This document shows positions 1 to 8,351 of a DNA stretch of 37,486 bases, piece after piece. The notes beneath the pieces were generated by a model. It made no database searches. It was given only the letters and a program-made list of their open reading frames with translations, and was not told where the DNA came from. How positions within the stretch are numbered: the stretch's first letter is position 1; each line of letters starts with the position of its first letter. This stretch comes from Haloferax profundi. Its GTDB lineage: Archaea; Halobacteriota; Halobacteria; Halobacteriales; Haloferacaceae. Location of the stretch: the NCBI RefSeq assembly GCF_001469865.1, contig NZ_LOPV01000101.1:1-37486 (forward strand), in the 5' to 3' direction. Both the position numbers and the translations under genes were made by a program.

Positions 1-357
1 GAGGAACCGGTCGGCGAAGGCGTCGACGACTTTCTCACGAGCGTGGGCCGCCCCGCCTCCTTTCACGAGTGCGTCGCCTGCGACCTGGTCGGCCCCGTCG
101 ATTGCGACGTCGATGCCGTCGACGTCGTCGAGGTCGACGAGCGGGATGTCGCACTCGCGGGCGAGTTCACGGGACGCGAACGAGGTCGGAACACCTCGAA
201 CGTCCACGCCGTCGGCGACGAGGTCACCGATGGCGCGGATGGCGAAGGCTGTGGTGCTGCCGGTTCCGAGGCCGACGACCATGCCGTCTTCGACTGCTTC
301 GACCGCCGCTTCCGCGGCGCGGCGCTTCTGGTCGTCGGTTCCGCCAGTCGTCTTCAT
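1..357 (-). CDS. rpiA: Ribose-5-phosphate isomerase A, 3' end missing
   Basis: RpiA interconverts ribose-5-phosphate and ribulose-5-phosphate in cytosolic pentose metabolism. The first 119 codons are present and the rest runs off the window at base 1. Visible family motifs are the phosphate-binding GLGTGSTT near residues 29-36, DGADQ (usually DGADE) near 89-93 and LVKGGGAA near 99-106. The ATG at 357-355 is supported by a TATA-like run (TTTTTAC on the minus strand, about bases 380-388) roughly 26 nt upstream, the spacing of a leaderless haloarchaeal transcript. It lies 72 bp downstream of the Orc1/Cdc6 gene on the same strand but has its own promoter. Confidence 0.93.
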   Translation of the reverse strand, partial: MKTTGGTDDQKRRAAEAAVEAVEDGMVVGLGTGSTTAFAIRAIGDLVADGVDVRGVPTSFASRELARECDIPLVDLDDVDGIDVAIDGADQVAGDALVKGGGAAHAREKVVDAFADRFL

Positions 358-429
358 GTCTCTGGCGACTCGGGCAGCGAGTAAAAATGAACCTGAAACG
401 GGACGGGAGGCGTGCGTCCAGCCTCCCGG

Positions 430-1554
430 TCAGAGGCGGTCTAAAACCGCGTCGGCGTCGTAGGCGAGCGAGATAGACCGCGTTCGTCCGCGGCCTTCGA
501 TTTCGGTGTACCGCGCTTCGATGACGCCGAGTTGGTCGAGTTTGTTCACGAGTTCGGAGTAGCGCGTGTACCCCAGTCCGGTCTCCTCGTTGAACGCCTC
601 GAACACCGCGCCGGCGCGTTCGCCGTCGAACTCGGCGACGACCCGGACGAGTTCGCGTTCGGGGTCCGACAGGCCACGGAGACACCGCGAGAGGTGGACG
701 TACTTCGACTTGTCGTAGGCCGCGTCCACGTCTTCCATGTCCACCGTCCGCGACGCACGCATCTCGGCGTGGAGGCCGGCACGACGGAGTAAGTCGATAC
801 CGACACGCAGGTCACCGCTCTCGGCGGTGAGTTCGGCCACCCGGTCGAGTTCCGGGTCGCCGATGACGTCCTCGTGGAACCCGCGCTTGCTTCGTCCGCG
901 GAGGATGTCGACGATTTCGTTCACGTCGTAGCGGGGGAAGAACACCTCTTCGGGCCGGAAGACGCTCTGGACGCGTCCGTCGAGTTCGTCGATGACGTCG
1001 AGCGAGAGGTCCGACGAGATGATGATGACGCCGATGCGCGCCCCGGAGTGTGCCTCGTGGGCGCGAAGCAGCGAGTAGAGCGTGTCGGACGCCTCGTTCT
1101 CGTAGAACAGGTAGTTCACGTCGTCCAACGCGACGACGAGCACCTCGTCGTCTTCGACCAGTCGGTCCGTAATCTGTCCGAACAACTTCTTGAACGAGAT
1201 GCCCGACGACGGGGGTTCGTACTCGAAGATGTGCTCGAAGACGCGCGAGAACACGGCGTAGCGGGTCGAATCGACCTGACAGTTCACGCGGACGGTTCGG
1301 ACGCCGGACTGCGTGCCCAACTCGCCGAAGAGTTTCTGTACGGCAGTGGTCTTGCCCGTGCCCGGTGGACCACGAACCATCGTGTTCAGGGGGCGAGAAC
1401 CGCGAACTGCGGGGCGAAGCGCGTACTTCAGGCTCCGAAGTTGGCTCTCGCGGTGGTCGAACGTCTCCGGGACGTGGTCTATCTCGAAGACGTGTTCGTC
1501 GCGGAAGACCGTCTCGTCCCACGACAGCATCCCCTCTTCGGGGTCCTCCCTCAT
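430..1554 (-). CDS. Orc1/Cdc6-type replication initiator AAA+ ATPase
   Basis: Orc1/Cdc6 proteins recognise archaeal replication origins and help load the MCM helicase. This 374-residue protein has Walker A GPPGTGKT (62-69), Walker B VVALDD (140-145), a sensor 1 strand (IIISSD, about 177-182), a sensor 2 region (GDLRVG, about 248-253) and a C-terminal winged helix (about 290-370). The family is normally near 400 residues, so it looks complete. A GTG at 1569 would add five residues, but I chose the ATG at 1554 because TTAATCGTTT (1581-1590) sits 26-36 nt upstream of it as a TATA box. Haloarchaea carry many paralogues and I cannot tell which numbered orc gene this is. No recognisable origin box or AT-rich unwinding element is seen beside it. 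Confidence 0.93.
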   Translation of the reverse strand: MREDPEEGMLSWDETVFRDEHVFEIDHVPETFDHRESQLRSLKYALRPAVRGSRPLNTMVRGPPGTGKTTAVQKLFGELGTQSGVRTVRVNCQVDSTRYAVFSRVFEHIFEYEPPSSGISFKKLFGQITDRLVEDDEVLVVALDDVNYLFYENEASDTLYSLLRAHEAHSGARIGVIIISSDLSLDVIDELDGRVQSVFRPEEVFFPRYDVNEIVDILRGRSKRGFHEDVIGDPELDRVAELTAESGDLRVGIDLLRRAGLHAEMRASRTVDMEDVDAAYDKSKYVHLSRCLRGLSDPERELVRVVAEFDGERAGAVFEAFNEETGLGYTRYSELVNKLDQLGVIEARYTEIEGRGRTRSISLAYDADAVLDRL

Positions 1555-1577
1555 CGAGTAGAGTACCACGCGCCGGG

Positions 1578-1592
1578 GACTTAATCGTTTAC
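1578..1592 (-). promoter_or_regulatory. TATA box of the Orc1/Cdc6 gene
   Basis: Read on the minus strand the segment is AAACGATTAAGTCC. It is the only AT-rich stretch upstream of the gene and its centre is about 30 nt from the ATG at 1554, which supports that start over the GTG at 1569. Confidence 0.5.
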
Positions 1593-1621
1593 CGGCGTTC
1601 GTCCGACGGGAGTGCCACGAG

Positions 1622-1773
1622 CAGCGTGAGACGGCATTGCCGTCTCACTGGCCATGCGGGCGACTTACAGGTCGCCCGCAGACGAAAGCGAGTGGAACGT
1701 CGTCGGGAGAGTGAGCGAAGCGAGCGGACCAGACGGGATTCTCACGGGCAGCGTGAGACGGCACCGCAGTCAC
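1622..1773. repeat. Cluster of short palindromes and a 15-bp direct repeat
   Basis: Bases 1626-1648 form an 11-bp inverted repeat (GTGAGACGGCA, one-base spacer, TGCCGTCTCAC). Bases 1655-1680 form a second hairpin with 10-bp arms (TGCGGGCGAC/GTCGCCCGCA) and a 6-base loop. The 15-mer CAGCGTGAGACGGCA at 1622-1636 recurs exactly at 1749-1763, where the right arm has degenerated. The cluster lies between the 5' end of the Orc1/Cdc6 gene and the 3' end of the SDR gene, both on the minus strand, so it could act as a terminator for neither or for upstream read-through, or be a small mobile palindromic element. It occupies most of the 242-bp spacer. Confidence 0.75.
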
Positions 1774-1796
1774 CCAGAAAAATCGGACCCTCGTCT

Positions 1797-2501
1797 TCAG
1801 ACGTGTCGCGTCAGACCACCGTCGACGCGGATGTTCTGGCCGGTTATGTAACTCGACTCGTCGGAGACGAGAAACGCGACAGTGTCGGCGATTTCTTCGA
1901 CGGCGGCGGGTCGGCCCATCGGAATTCGCTCGCGTGTCTCGTCGCCGACTTCGTAACTGTCGGCGAACCCCGGGAGCACGCTGTTCATCCGCACGCCATC
2001 GGCCGCGAATCGGTCGGCGTAGAGTTTCGTGTAGGCACCAAGCCCCGCACGCAGGACCGACGAGACGGGGAAGTCGGGCGACGGTTCGTACGCCGAGAAC
2101 GTGGAGATGTTGACGACGCTGCCGCCGTCGCCCTCGCGCAAGAGTGGCGTCGTGAGTCGGGCCATGCGGACGACGTTGAGCAAGACGAGGTCCATCCCCT
2201 CGCGCCACTCCTCGTCGGTGATGTCGAGCAAGTCGCCGGTCGGTGGGTGACCAGTGTTGTTGACGACGGCGTCGAGTCGGCCGTAGGTCTCCGAGGCGGC
2301 CTCGACCATCGCTGCGAGGTCGTCGGCGTCGGTCACCGAACCTTCGAAACCGACGCCACCGAGGTCTTCTGCGAGGTCGACCGCGGCACCGGACGTGGAC
2401 ATGAGAACTGGCGTGTAGCCGTCGTCTACGAGTCGGCGAGCGCATGCCGCGCCCATGCCGCGACTACTTGCAGTGACGAGTGCGACGGGGGAGTCGTGCA
2501 T
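1797..2501 (-). CDS. Divergent short-chain dehydrogenase/reductase-like protein
   Basis: This 234-residue Rossmann protein keeps the SDR cofactor loop (TASSRGMG, residues 10-17), a variant NNTG (81-84, usually NNAG) and the C-terminal GQNIRVDGG signature (221-229). The catalytic Tyr-x-x-x-Lys is missing: aligning the following helix places Ser147 and Arg151 at those positions. A known divergent SDR group shares this change and the VNNTG-PP wording, so the protein may bind NAD(P) but use other chemistry, or none. The ATG at 2501 is preferred because it begins exactly at the Rossmann strand; longer in-frame reading upstream runs through the neighbouring small gene. It lies 46 bp downstream of the small membrane protein on the same strand, so co-transcription is possible. 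Confidence 0.85.
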   Translation of the reverse strand: MHDSPVALVTASSRGMGAACARRLVDDGYTPVLMSTSGAAVDLAEDLGGVGFEGSVTDADDLAAMVEAASETYGRLDAVVNNTGHPPTGDLLDITDEEWREGMDLVLLNVVRMARLTTPLLREGDGGSVVNISTFSAYEPSPDFPVSSVLRAGLGAYTKLYADRFAADGVRMNSVLPGFADSYEVGDETRERIPMGRPAAVEEIADTVAFLVSDESSYITGQNIRVDGGLTRHV

Positions 2502-2547
2502 AGAGACGCCTCGGCCGGTTGCGTGAAAGAGATTCGTGAATCGGAAC

Positions 2548-2817
2548 TTACCGAACCAGCGTGTAGACGCGGTAGACGCCGAACGCGGCGACGACGAGTC
2601 CGACGAACCCGACACCGAGGACGACGACATTCGCGTCACCCTGTGCGAGTGCGCCCACCGCCGGGAGGACGAGTGCGAACACCGCGATGGAGACGCCGAA
2701 GACGAGGAACAACAGATACACGGCCGTCCCCAACACGTCCCAGATGGCGTTCTTCGTGGCGTGGTAGACGACGTCGTACTGTCGTCGTTCTTCGGCGGAG
2801 AGCGAGTCAGAGGGCAT
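2548..2817 (-). CDS. Small two-TM membrane protein, unknown function
   Basis: The 89-residue product has a short acidic/basic N-terminus (about 1-28) followed by two hydrophobic segments, roughly residues 29-58 and 63-85, and ends in a Val-Arg after a Tyr-rich turn. No catalytic motif is visible and I do not recognise a characterised family. The ATG at 2817 is well supported by the AT-rich box at 2839-2850, 22-33 nt upstream, giving an essentially leaderless transcript. It is followed 46 bp later by the SDR-like gene on the same strand. Confidence 0.75.
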   Translation of the reverse strand: MPSDSLSAEERRQYDVVYHATKNAIWDVLGTAVYLLFLVFGVSIAVFALVLPAVGALAQGDANVVVLGVGFVGLVVAAFGVYRVYTLVR

Positions 2818-2836
2818 GGCCGAAAGTGTTGTCGGA

Positions 2837-2850
2837 CAATAATAAATAGT
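2837..2850. promoter_or_regulatory. Candidate bidirectional TATA element
   Basis: The block ACAATAATAAATAG is AT-rich on both strands. On the minus strand it is correctly spaced for the small membrane protein starting at 2817; on the plus strand it is about 21 nt before the ATG of the 23-codon reading frame at 2866. Confidence 0.55.
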
Positions 2851-2865
2851 GATGCGCACCGCGAC

Positions 2866-2937
2866 ATGATTCAGTACGGAATGCTCCGCGAGGAGTGGGA
2901 CAACGGGGGATTCATCGGGCCACAGCTGAAGTCGTGA
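2866..2937 (+). CDS. Possible 23-residue microprotein
   Basis: A 23-codon reading frame starts at an ATG about 21 nt after the AT-rich box at 2837-2850 and ends with TGA at 2937. The product begins [11 protein letters not shown] and has no match I recognise. The only support is promoter proximity; it may equally be a remnant or chance frame. Confidence 0.2.
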   Translation: MIQYGMLREEWDNGGFIGPQLKS

Positions 2938-3265
2938 GTCGTCCATGAACTCCCGGAGCGAGACCCGGAGTCGAGTCTGAACAGATAATCAGCTCTTCTG
3001 TCGAGATAATTTCTGCTTAATTGAACAGTCGAACGAGTAACTTTGTGTCAATCCATCGATAAGATACCGTATTCCTCTCGAGACGAGGCGCACTTCGTGA
3101 GACGCCGCGTGGGAACGTCACACTGGGACGCATCCCGGCTACGACATCTCAGAGACTGAGCGTGCTGCCTCGGAGAGAAGAACCAGGAGTTCGCCCAATG
3201 ACTCACGTCGTACACGCCTGTGCCACACCTATCGCAGAGCGCCACCTGAACAGTGGGGCCTGCCG
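2938..3265. other. Gene-poor spacer of lower GC content
   Basis: No convincing gene is seen here. The middle (about 2985-3075) is visibly more AT-rich than the flanks and includes TATA-like runs such as GCTTAATTG near 3014-3022, which could drive the downstream membrane protein with a long leader. A minus-strand 65-codon frame (3048-3245) has a CxxC near its start but a basic composition unlike a halophile protein. Confidence 0.5.
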
Positions 3266-4489
3266 ATGAGCCTCGTCATCTCTATCGTCGTCGTCGTGAC
3301 GCTCCTTGGATTGTCCGCAGTACTGTATTCGAGCCGAGTCCAGAACTCAGAGCAGTATCAAGCCACGGTCGTTCCGCTCGCCAACATCATGGACATCGGG
3401 TTCGTCGCGATGACGCCGATTATCGTGTTCATCATCGGACTCGAATCGCCCATCGTCATGTTCGGGCTGTGTGCACTCGGGTTCGCGATGGGGTGGGTCA
3501 TGCGGTACAATATCCGAGCGTTCGAGCCGGTGTCCGGCGAGAAAGGGACACTGCACAACGTCGCGCGCGTCGGACAGGCGTCGTTACTCGTCGCGTCGCT
3601 CGTAAACGTCGCCTACTACTTGCAGCTCATGGGAGGAGTCATCGTCCTCCTCATCGCGGTTCCGCTGGGTATCAACCTCGACCCCGGCGTCTCACGAGGG
3701 TCAGGGCTCGCGGTCCTCTCGCTCGTCGCCCTCGGGTTGATTGGGTTCGCCAGAGGACTCGACCAGCTCAACAATCTCGGTAACAAGACAACAGCGTTCA
3801 ACCTCGCGGCCGTCACGGCAATCATCGTCGGGTTCTTGGCGTACAACGTCGACGTCGCCTTGGCAGGAAACTGGGCACTCCCCGATTACAACCCACCAGT
3901 AACCTCGGAAGGCCTCCGTCAGATTCTCGGCCTCTTCGCCATCGTTCAGGGCTTCGAGGCGTCTCGGTACATCGGCGACCAGTACAGCCCTGACCTCCGC
4001 ATCAAAACGATGCGGTTGGCGCAAATTATCGCCACGATTGCCTTCGTCCTGTTCCCGCTGTCGGCCCTTCTTCTCTTTGCGGTGAACTCCCCAGGGACGG
4101 CCGACCCAATCGCAGTCGTTCTCATCGCCGGTGTGGCGAGTCCCTTGCTTCCGTGGCTCATCTTGTTTTTAGCGGTAGGAAGTCAAGCGTCGGCCGCGGT
4201 CAACGCAATCTCTTCACGTTCCGCAGTCATGATTGAACTCACAGAAGGAGGAGTCGAACAGCGCTACACCTATCCCATCCTCGCTATCGGGGCCATCGCC
4301 GTCGTTCTCGTCACCGACGTGCTCTCAGCTGTCGCAGTCGCCTCGCGAGTGTTCGCGGCGTTCTTCGCCGTGCAGTGTCTCATCGCGCTCGTGATGGCCT
4401 CGCGCGAAAACCAAATGGTACGATTCGTAGGCACCGGGCTGGTCGGTCTGGCGATGCTGATAATCGCTATCTTCGGGCTGCCGACCTGA
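3266..4489 (+). CDS. Polytopic membrane protein, APC/LeuT-like transporter fold suspected
   Basis: The 407-residue product is hydrophobic throughout, with about 11-12 predicted membrane segments starting at residue 2. The first half (VVPLAN... near 35-60) and the motif GFEASRY (229-235) followed by an SPDLRIKTMR loop (241-250) resemble an uncharacterised group of APC-superfamily-like proteins; the substrate is unknown. The ATG at 3266 begins directly with the first hydrophobic helix. No TATA box sits at the usual distance, so the transcript may start in the AT-richer spacer upstream. Codon use and base composition look somewhat less GC-biased than in neighbours, which hints at transfer but is not proof. 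It converges on the MutS5-like gene with only 14 bp between stops. Confidence 0.75.
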   Translation: MSLVISIVVVVTLLGLSAVLYSSRVQNSEQYQATVVPLANIMDIGFVAMTPIIVFIIGLESPIVMFGLCALGFAMGWVMRYNIRAFEPVSGEKGTLHNVARVGQASLLVASLVNVAYYLQLMGGVIVLLIAVPLGINLDPGVSRGSGLAVLSLVALGLIGFARGLDQLNNLGNKTTAFNLAAVTAIIVGFLAYNVDVALAGNWALPDYNPPVTSEGLRQILGLFAIVQGFEASRYIGDQYSPDLRIKTMRLAQIIATIAFVLFPLSALLLFAVNSPGTADPIAVVLIAGVASPLLPWLILFLAVGSQASAAVNAISSRSAVMIELTEGGVEQRYTYPILAIGAIAVVLVTDVLSAVAVASRVFAAFFAVQCLIALVMASRENQMVRFVGTGLVGLAMLIIAIFGLPT

Positions 4490-4503
4490 GCTTGGCCCGG
4501 GAA

Positions 4504-6495
4504 TCAGAACTTCTCCAGTAATCGCCCGTAGAAACTCGTCTCGCTCTCGCCAGCGAGTTTCTCGACAATCAACTCGGGCGTCGAACGCGCCAAGTGGTCC
4601 TTCACGGGCGACCGATTCACCACGAGTTCACCGTCTTCCAATCCTACGGCCTCGATACCGTCCACAGCGACGTCGACGTCTGCGGCCTCTCGAATCCCGC
4701 CTGCGAGGTGAGAGACGAACACCGCCGCCGCACCCTGCTCGGAGAGTTCTTCGAGGATACCGGCGATGATTTTGGCCGACGCACCGGGTTCGGTGATGCT
4801 CTCTAACTCGTCGACGAGGACGAGGCGGTCCGCCGCGCCGTCGGTGAGTGCAGCGAAGTCCCGGAGCGTGCTCTCGAACGCCCCGGCGTCGAGTGTCCCC
4901 TGCGACTTGGCGTAGTAGTGGAGTTCGGAGAAGCGCGAAAGTTGGACCGACTCCGCTGGGACGGGCAGTCCCATGTGGGCGAGGACGACGACGAGTGCCA
5001 CGAGGTCCAGCGTCGACGTCTTCCCACCGCTGTTGACGCCCGAGAGGAGCGTGACACCCGACACCTCGTAGTCGACGGGGTCTACGTCCTCGAAGTCCAC
5101 GTCGAGGAGCGGCGAGCGTCCCGCCTCGATGGTGAACGACCCGGTGCCGTCGTCACCGGCCGTCCCAGTGAACTCGGGGAAGACGCAGTCGAAGTCGCGG
5201 GCGAACCGTGAGACTGCGAGGCGCACGTCGAGTTCGAGGGCGTCGCGAACGAGCGTCTCCACCGGGTCGCGGAGGTCGCCGAGGTCCGACGCGAGGTCGG
5301 CTTTCAACTTCGCGGCGCGGCGGTCACGTGCGGCCTTCAGTTCGGTCCGCAGGCGACCCACTGCCGCTTCGTCGTGGCCGAGTGGAAACGACGGGTCTTC
5401 GGGGAAGATGCGGTCTGTCAGGTCGGCCTCGCCGGGTTGGAGCGCCAGCGAGTCGACGAAGTGGTCGCGGGCGGCGGCGAGTGCCTCGTCGAACTCGTCT
5501 TCGAGTTCCCGCGAGAGTAACGAATCGACGCGCGCGCCCTGTTCGACGAGCGAGAGGAAGTCGGTCCCCTCGATGGTCACGTCGCGTTCGCGAATCACGT
5601 CGCGGAGGTGGTCGTTGGCGACCGACTCGGCAGTCGAGACGGCGGTGTCGATGTCGTCGACGGCGTTCGAGAGTCGCTGGAGTTCGTCGTCGCCGACGAT
5701 GGTACCGTCGTCGTCGAGACGAGAGAGTGCATCGCGTAGCGCGTCCACGTCGCACGGCGGGCCGATGTCCGCGACTTCGTGGACCTCGGCCGCGGCCTCC
5801 AGCGCCTCACGGTTCTCGGCGAAGAACGCGAGCAGTCGCTCGGGGACGACTTCGTCGGTCCGCTCTGCGGCATCCGGGAGGACGCGCACGTCGCCTTCGA
5901 CGTCGATGCCGGCGAACGACTCGTCGAGGACGACGACTGTCGAGTACGAACGGGCGAGTTCGCCGATGCCGCGCGCGTCTTCGACGACTTCGATAGAGAG
6001 TTCCGGGAACGCCGCTTTCGCCTCGGCATAGCGTTCGGCGTCGGCAGTGGCGATACAGCGCTCGCGGACTCGGCGCGTCCGCGGGTCGGCCAGTGGTTCG
6101 ACACCCGAGAGCGCCGCGAGTACGTCCGGGTCGGCATCCAAGTCCGTCGCGTCTGCGGCGAACTCACGGACTTCTTCGATGCGTGACTGCGACCCGGTCG
6201 GGAACAGCGTCTCCAGCCGTTTTTCGGCGTACGCCGTGACGGTTCGCGACTGCAAGAGGCCGAGTGCGTCGCGGTAAATCTCCCGCGCACGGTCGGTGGC
6301 GAGGAAGTCACCAGTGTCGTCGTGGTCGCGTCGAATCGCCCCGCGAGCGATGGCCGCGGCCCTGCCTTCTGTGAGACCCGGGGCTCGGGCGAGTGCGACC
6401 ACGTCCCCCTCTTTGAGCGCCCGTTCGGCGTCGTCGAGTTCCGAGAGCGCTGCCGCCGTCTTCTCGCCGACACCGGGGATGGTCTCGAAGTCCAT
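4504..6495 (-). CDS. MutS5-type DNA repair/recombination ATPase with N-terminal HhH
   Basis: This 663-residue protein carries the MutS-type ABC ATPase at its C-terminus: Walker A GVNSGGKTS (about 486-494), an ABC-like region with SQGTLDAG, Walker B LVLVDELES (about 558-566) and a histidine switch loop FVSHLAGG. A helix-hairpin-helix (IPGVGEKTAA, about 6-15) opens the protein, and a long helical core lies between, without the mismatch-reading N-terminal domain of bacterial MutS. This arrangement fits archaeal MutS5 proteins, which bind DNA and are linked to recombination rather than proven mismatch repair. The ATG at 6495 starts just before the HhH; an in-frame upstream extension has non-acidic, unlikely sequence. 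It is divergent from the larE-like gene. Confidence 0.85.
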   Translation of the reverse strand: MDFETIPGVGEKTAAALSELDDAERALKEGDVVALARAPGLTEGRAAAIARGAIRRDHDDTGDFLATDRAREIYRDALGLLQSRTVTAYAEKRLETLFPTGSQSRIEEVREFAADATDLDADPDVLAALSGVEPLADPRTRRVRERCIATADAERYAEAKAAFPELSIEVVEDARGIGELARSYSTVVVLDESFAGIDVEGDVRVLPDAAERTDEVVPERLLAFFAENREALEAAAEVHEVADIGPPCDVDALRDALSRLDDDGTIVGDDELQRLSNAVDDIDTAVSTAESVANDHLRDVIRERDVTIEGTDFLSLVEQGARVDSLLSRELEDEFDEALAAARDHFVDSLALQPGEADLTDRIFPEDPSFPLGHDEAAVGRLRTELKAARDRRAAKLKADLASDLGDLRDPVETLVRDALELDVRLAVSRFARDFDCVFPEFTGTAGDDGTGSFTIEAGRSPLLDVDFEDVDPVDYEVSGVTLLSGVNSGGKTSTLDLVALVVVLAHMGLPVPAESVQLSRFSELHYYAKSQGTLDAGAFESTLRDFAALTDGAADRLVLVDELESITEPGASAKIIAGILEELSEQGAAAVFVSHLAGGIREAADVDVAVDGIEAVGLEDGELVVNRSPVKDHLARSTPELIVEKLAGESETSFYGRLLEKF

Positions 6496-6626
6496 TCGGG
6501 CGGACCTATCGCGGCATAGGACAAAAAGTCGCGGGGTCAAACCGGAAGACAAAGAGAGAATTCTCACTTCGCGGTCGTTCGCGCCGGGGACGAGGGGCTT
6601 TTGACGGTCCACCGGGAAGAGAGGCC

Positions 6627-7511
6627 ATGAGCGAGCGAGACGTCACGGCGAAGGCAGACGCGGCGCGCGAGGCACTCGCAGAGCGCGAGAGCGTCCTCGT
6701 CGCCTTCTCCGGTGGCGTAGACTCCAGTGTGGTCGCCGCACTCGCCCACGACGCCCTCGGGGACGACGCGGTCGCCTGCACGGCAAAGAGCGAGACGCTC
6801 CCCGAAGCGGAGTTGGACGACGCCAAACGCGTCGCCGACGAAATCGGCATCGAGCACATCGTCGTCGAGTTCTCGGAACTCGACAACCCTGACTTCGTCG
6901 TCAACGACGACGACCGGTGTTACCACTGTCGGACGATGCGCCTCGGTCGAATGTACGAGGCCGCACGTGAGCGCGGTATCGAGACGGTCTGCGACGGGAC
7001 AAACGCGTCGGACCCCGGCGAAGGTCACCGCCCCGGCCTCCGCGCAGTCGAAGAGTTGGAGGTCATCTCTCCACTACTCGCACACGACATCACGAAAGAC
7101 GAGGTCCGTGCCATCGCCGACGAGTACGACCTCTCCGTCGCCGACAAACCCTCGATGGCGTGTCTCTCTTCGCGTATCCCGACCGGCCTCGAAGTCACCG
7201 AGGCGCGCCTCTCGCGCGTCGAACAGGCGGAGAACATCCTCCGAACGTGGGGCTTCGAGCAGTTCCGCGTCCGCGACCACGACGGCCTCGCCCGCATCGA
7301 AGTCGCCCCCGAGGAGTTAGAGCGCGCGCTCGACCCAGATTTCGTCCGCGCGGCCCGCGACCACATCAAGGACGTCGGCTTCGACCACGTCACGCTCGAC
7401 TTACACGGCTACCGCACGGGGAGTGTCAGCCCCGCGGCCGACGGTGACGACGACGAAGACGACTTCCTCGTCGACGACGTGTTCGCGCAGGACTACCCGA
7501 TGCGGAAGTAA
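6627..7511 (+). CDS. larE: LarE-family ATP-dependent sulfur transferase (three-cysteine type)
   Basis: LarE adenylates a carboxylate and transfers sulfur, classically when building the nickel-pincer nucleotide of lactate racemase. The 294-residue protein has the PP-loop SGGVDSS (28-34), RCYHC (Cys98, Cys101) and PSMACLSSRIP (Cys179). The third cysteine is at the position of the sacrificial Cys; the added CxxC suggests the three-cysteine subgroup reported to hold a [4Fe-4S] cluster and supply sulfur without destroying itself. Length matches the family (270-300). A TATA-like CTTTTGA near 6598-6604 lies about 26 nt upstream of the ATG. No larA, larB or larC is present in the window, so the acceptor is open; sulfur insertion into another cofactor or tRNA remains possible. 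Confidence 0.85.
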   Translation: MSERDVTAKADAAREALAERESVLVAFSGGVDSSVVAALAHDALGDDAVACTAKSETLPEAELDDAKRVADEIGIEHIVVEFSELDNPDFVVNDDDRCYHCRTMRLGRMYEAARERGIETVCDGTNASDPGEGHRPGLRAVEELEVISPLLAHDITKDEVRAIADEYDLSVADKPSMACLSSRIPTGLEVTEARLSRVEQAENILRTWGFEQFRVRDHDGLARIEVAPEELERALDPDFVRAARDHIKDVGFDHVTLDLHGYRTGSVSPAADGDDDEDDFLVDDVFAQDYPMRK

Positions 7512-7625
7512 GCAGTCGGCGCGTTCGGCCCGTCAGCTGATTTTGGTGTCGACGACGAATCCGACACACCTGTGAGCGCCGTCGCTCTCTCTGCCAGAAC
7601 ATCCCGAGAAGGACCGACAGGTCTG

Positions 7626-8264
7626 TTACGCCGTCAGGAAGCGCGTCTCGTTCTCGGCGACGACGTGAACCAACGGGTCGCCACCGTCGTCGTTGCGTTC
7701 GACTTCGAGTTCGCACAGACTCCCGTTGTCGAGCGGTTGCGACTGCATCGCCTCGACGATGTCGAGTCCTTTCAGGTCGCCGAGTGTGAGCCGAATCGGC
7801 GTTCCGTGGGTCACAACGAGGACGGTTTCGTCGGGTTCCAGCGACGCGGCGAGTCCTTCGCGTGCGGTGAGGACGCGGCGGCGAACCTCGACGAGGCTCT
7901 CACCGCTCGGCGGTCGCTCACGCGCAGCAGGGGTGCCGACTGCCGAGAGGACGTACTGCGGGTACCGTTCGACGAGTTCGTCGAACTCGAATCCCTGGAG
8001 CGACCCGACGTCGCGTTCGCGCCACGACGGGTCGAGGACCGGTTCGACGCCGACTTCGCGGGCGATTGGACGGGCGGTTTCTTGGGCGCGTTCGATATCC
8101 GATGTGACGAGGCGGTCGACCTCGTACGAGTCTGCGACGTGTCGAGCAAGCGCGTGCGCTTGGTTGCGACCACGGTCGGTGAGCGAGGTAGGGGCCCACC
8201 CCTGCACACGCCCTGCGTGGTTCCACGTCGTCTCGCCGTGACGGGCGAGAAGGAGGGTTGCCAT
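7626..8264 (-). CDS. Histidine phosphatase superfamily protein (phosphoglycerate mutase-like)
   Basis: The 212-residue cytosolic protein begins with the family signature LLLARHGETTWN (catalytic His9 with Arg8), followed by SDIERAQETA (conserved Arg), the acid/base region WRERDVGSLQG and the second catalytic histidine in VVTHGTP. This is a cofactor-independent phosphohydrolase or dPGM-type fold using a phosphohistidine intermediate; the substrate could be a sugar phosphate, nucleotide or cobalamin intermediate and cannot be set from sequence. Length is typical (200-220). It converges with the larE-like gene across 114 bp that contain a weak GTGTCG/CGACAC hairpin and otherwise no gene. Confidence 0.88.
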   Translation of the reverse strand: MATLLLARHGETTWNHAGRVQGWAPTSLTDRGRNQAHALARHVADSYEVDRLVTSDIERAQETARPIAREVGVEPVLDPSWRERDVGSLQGFEFDELVERYPQYVLSAVGTPAARERPPSGESLVEVRRRVLTAREGLAASLEPDETVLVVTHGTPIRLTLGDLKGLDIVEAMQSQPLDNGSLCELEVERNDDGGDPLVHVVAENETRFLTA

Positions 8265-8351
8265 ACGTCCGTGTGTTCGTCACCAGCAATGAACGTTCCG
8301 CGCCGAGTACCACGCGCGAGATTCACGGTCTTCGCCCGCGAATAGACGTGT

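Noticed and set aside
1570-1796. Replication origin beside the orc gene
   Set aside because: No ORB-like G-rich repeats or AT-rich unwinding region is visible; the palindromes have a different form.
3048-3245. Minus-strand 65-codon frame starting MALCDRCG
   Set aside because: A CxxC is present but the rest is basic and Ser/Arg-rich, unlike haloarchaeal proteins; no TATA box or conserved motif supports it.
4504-6612. Longer start of the MutS5-like gene at 6612
   Set aside because: The added 39 residues are basic and low in acidic residues and precede the conserved HhH start; ATG 6495 fits better.
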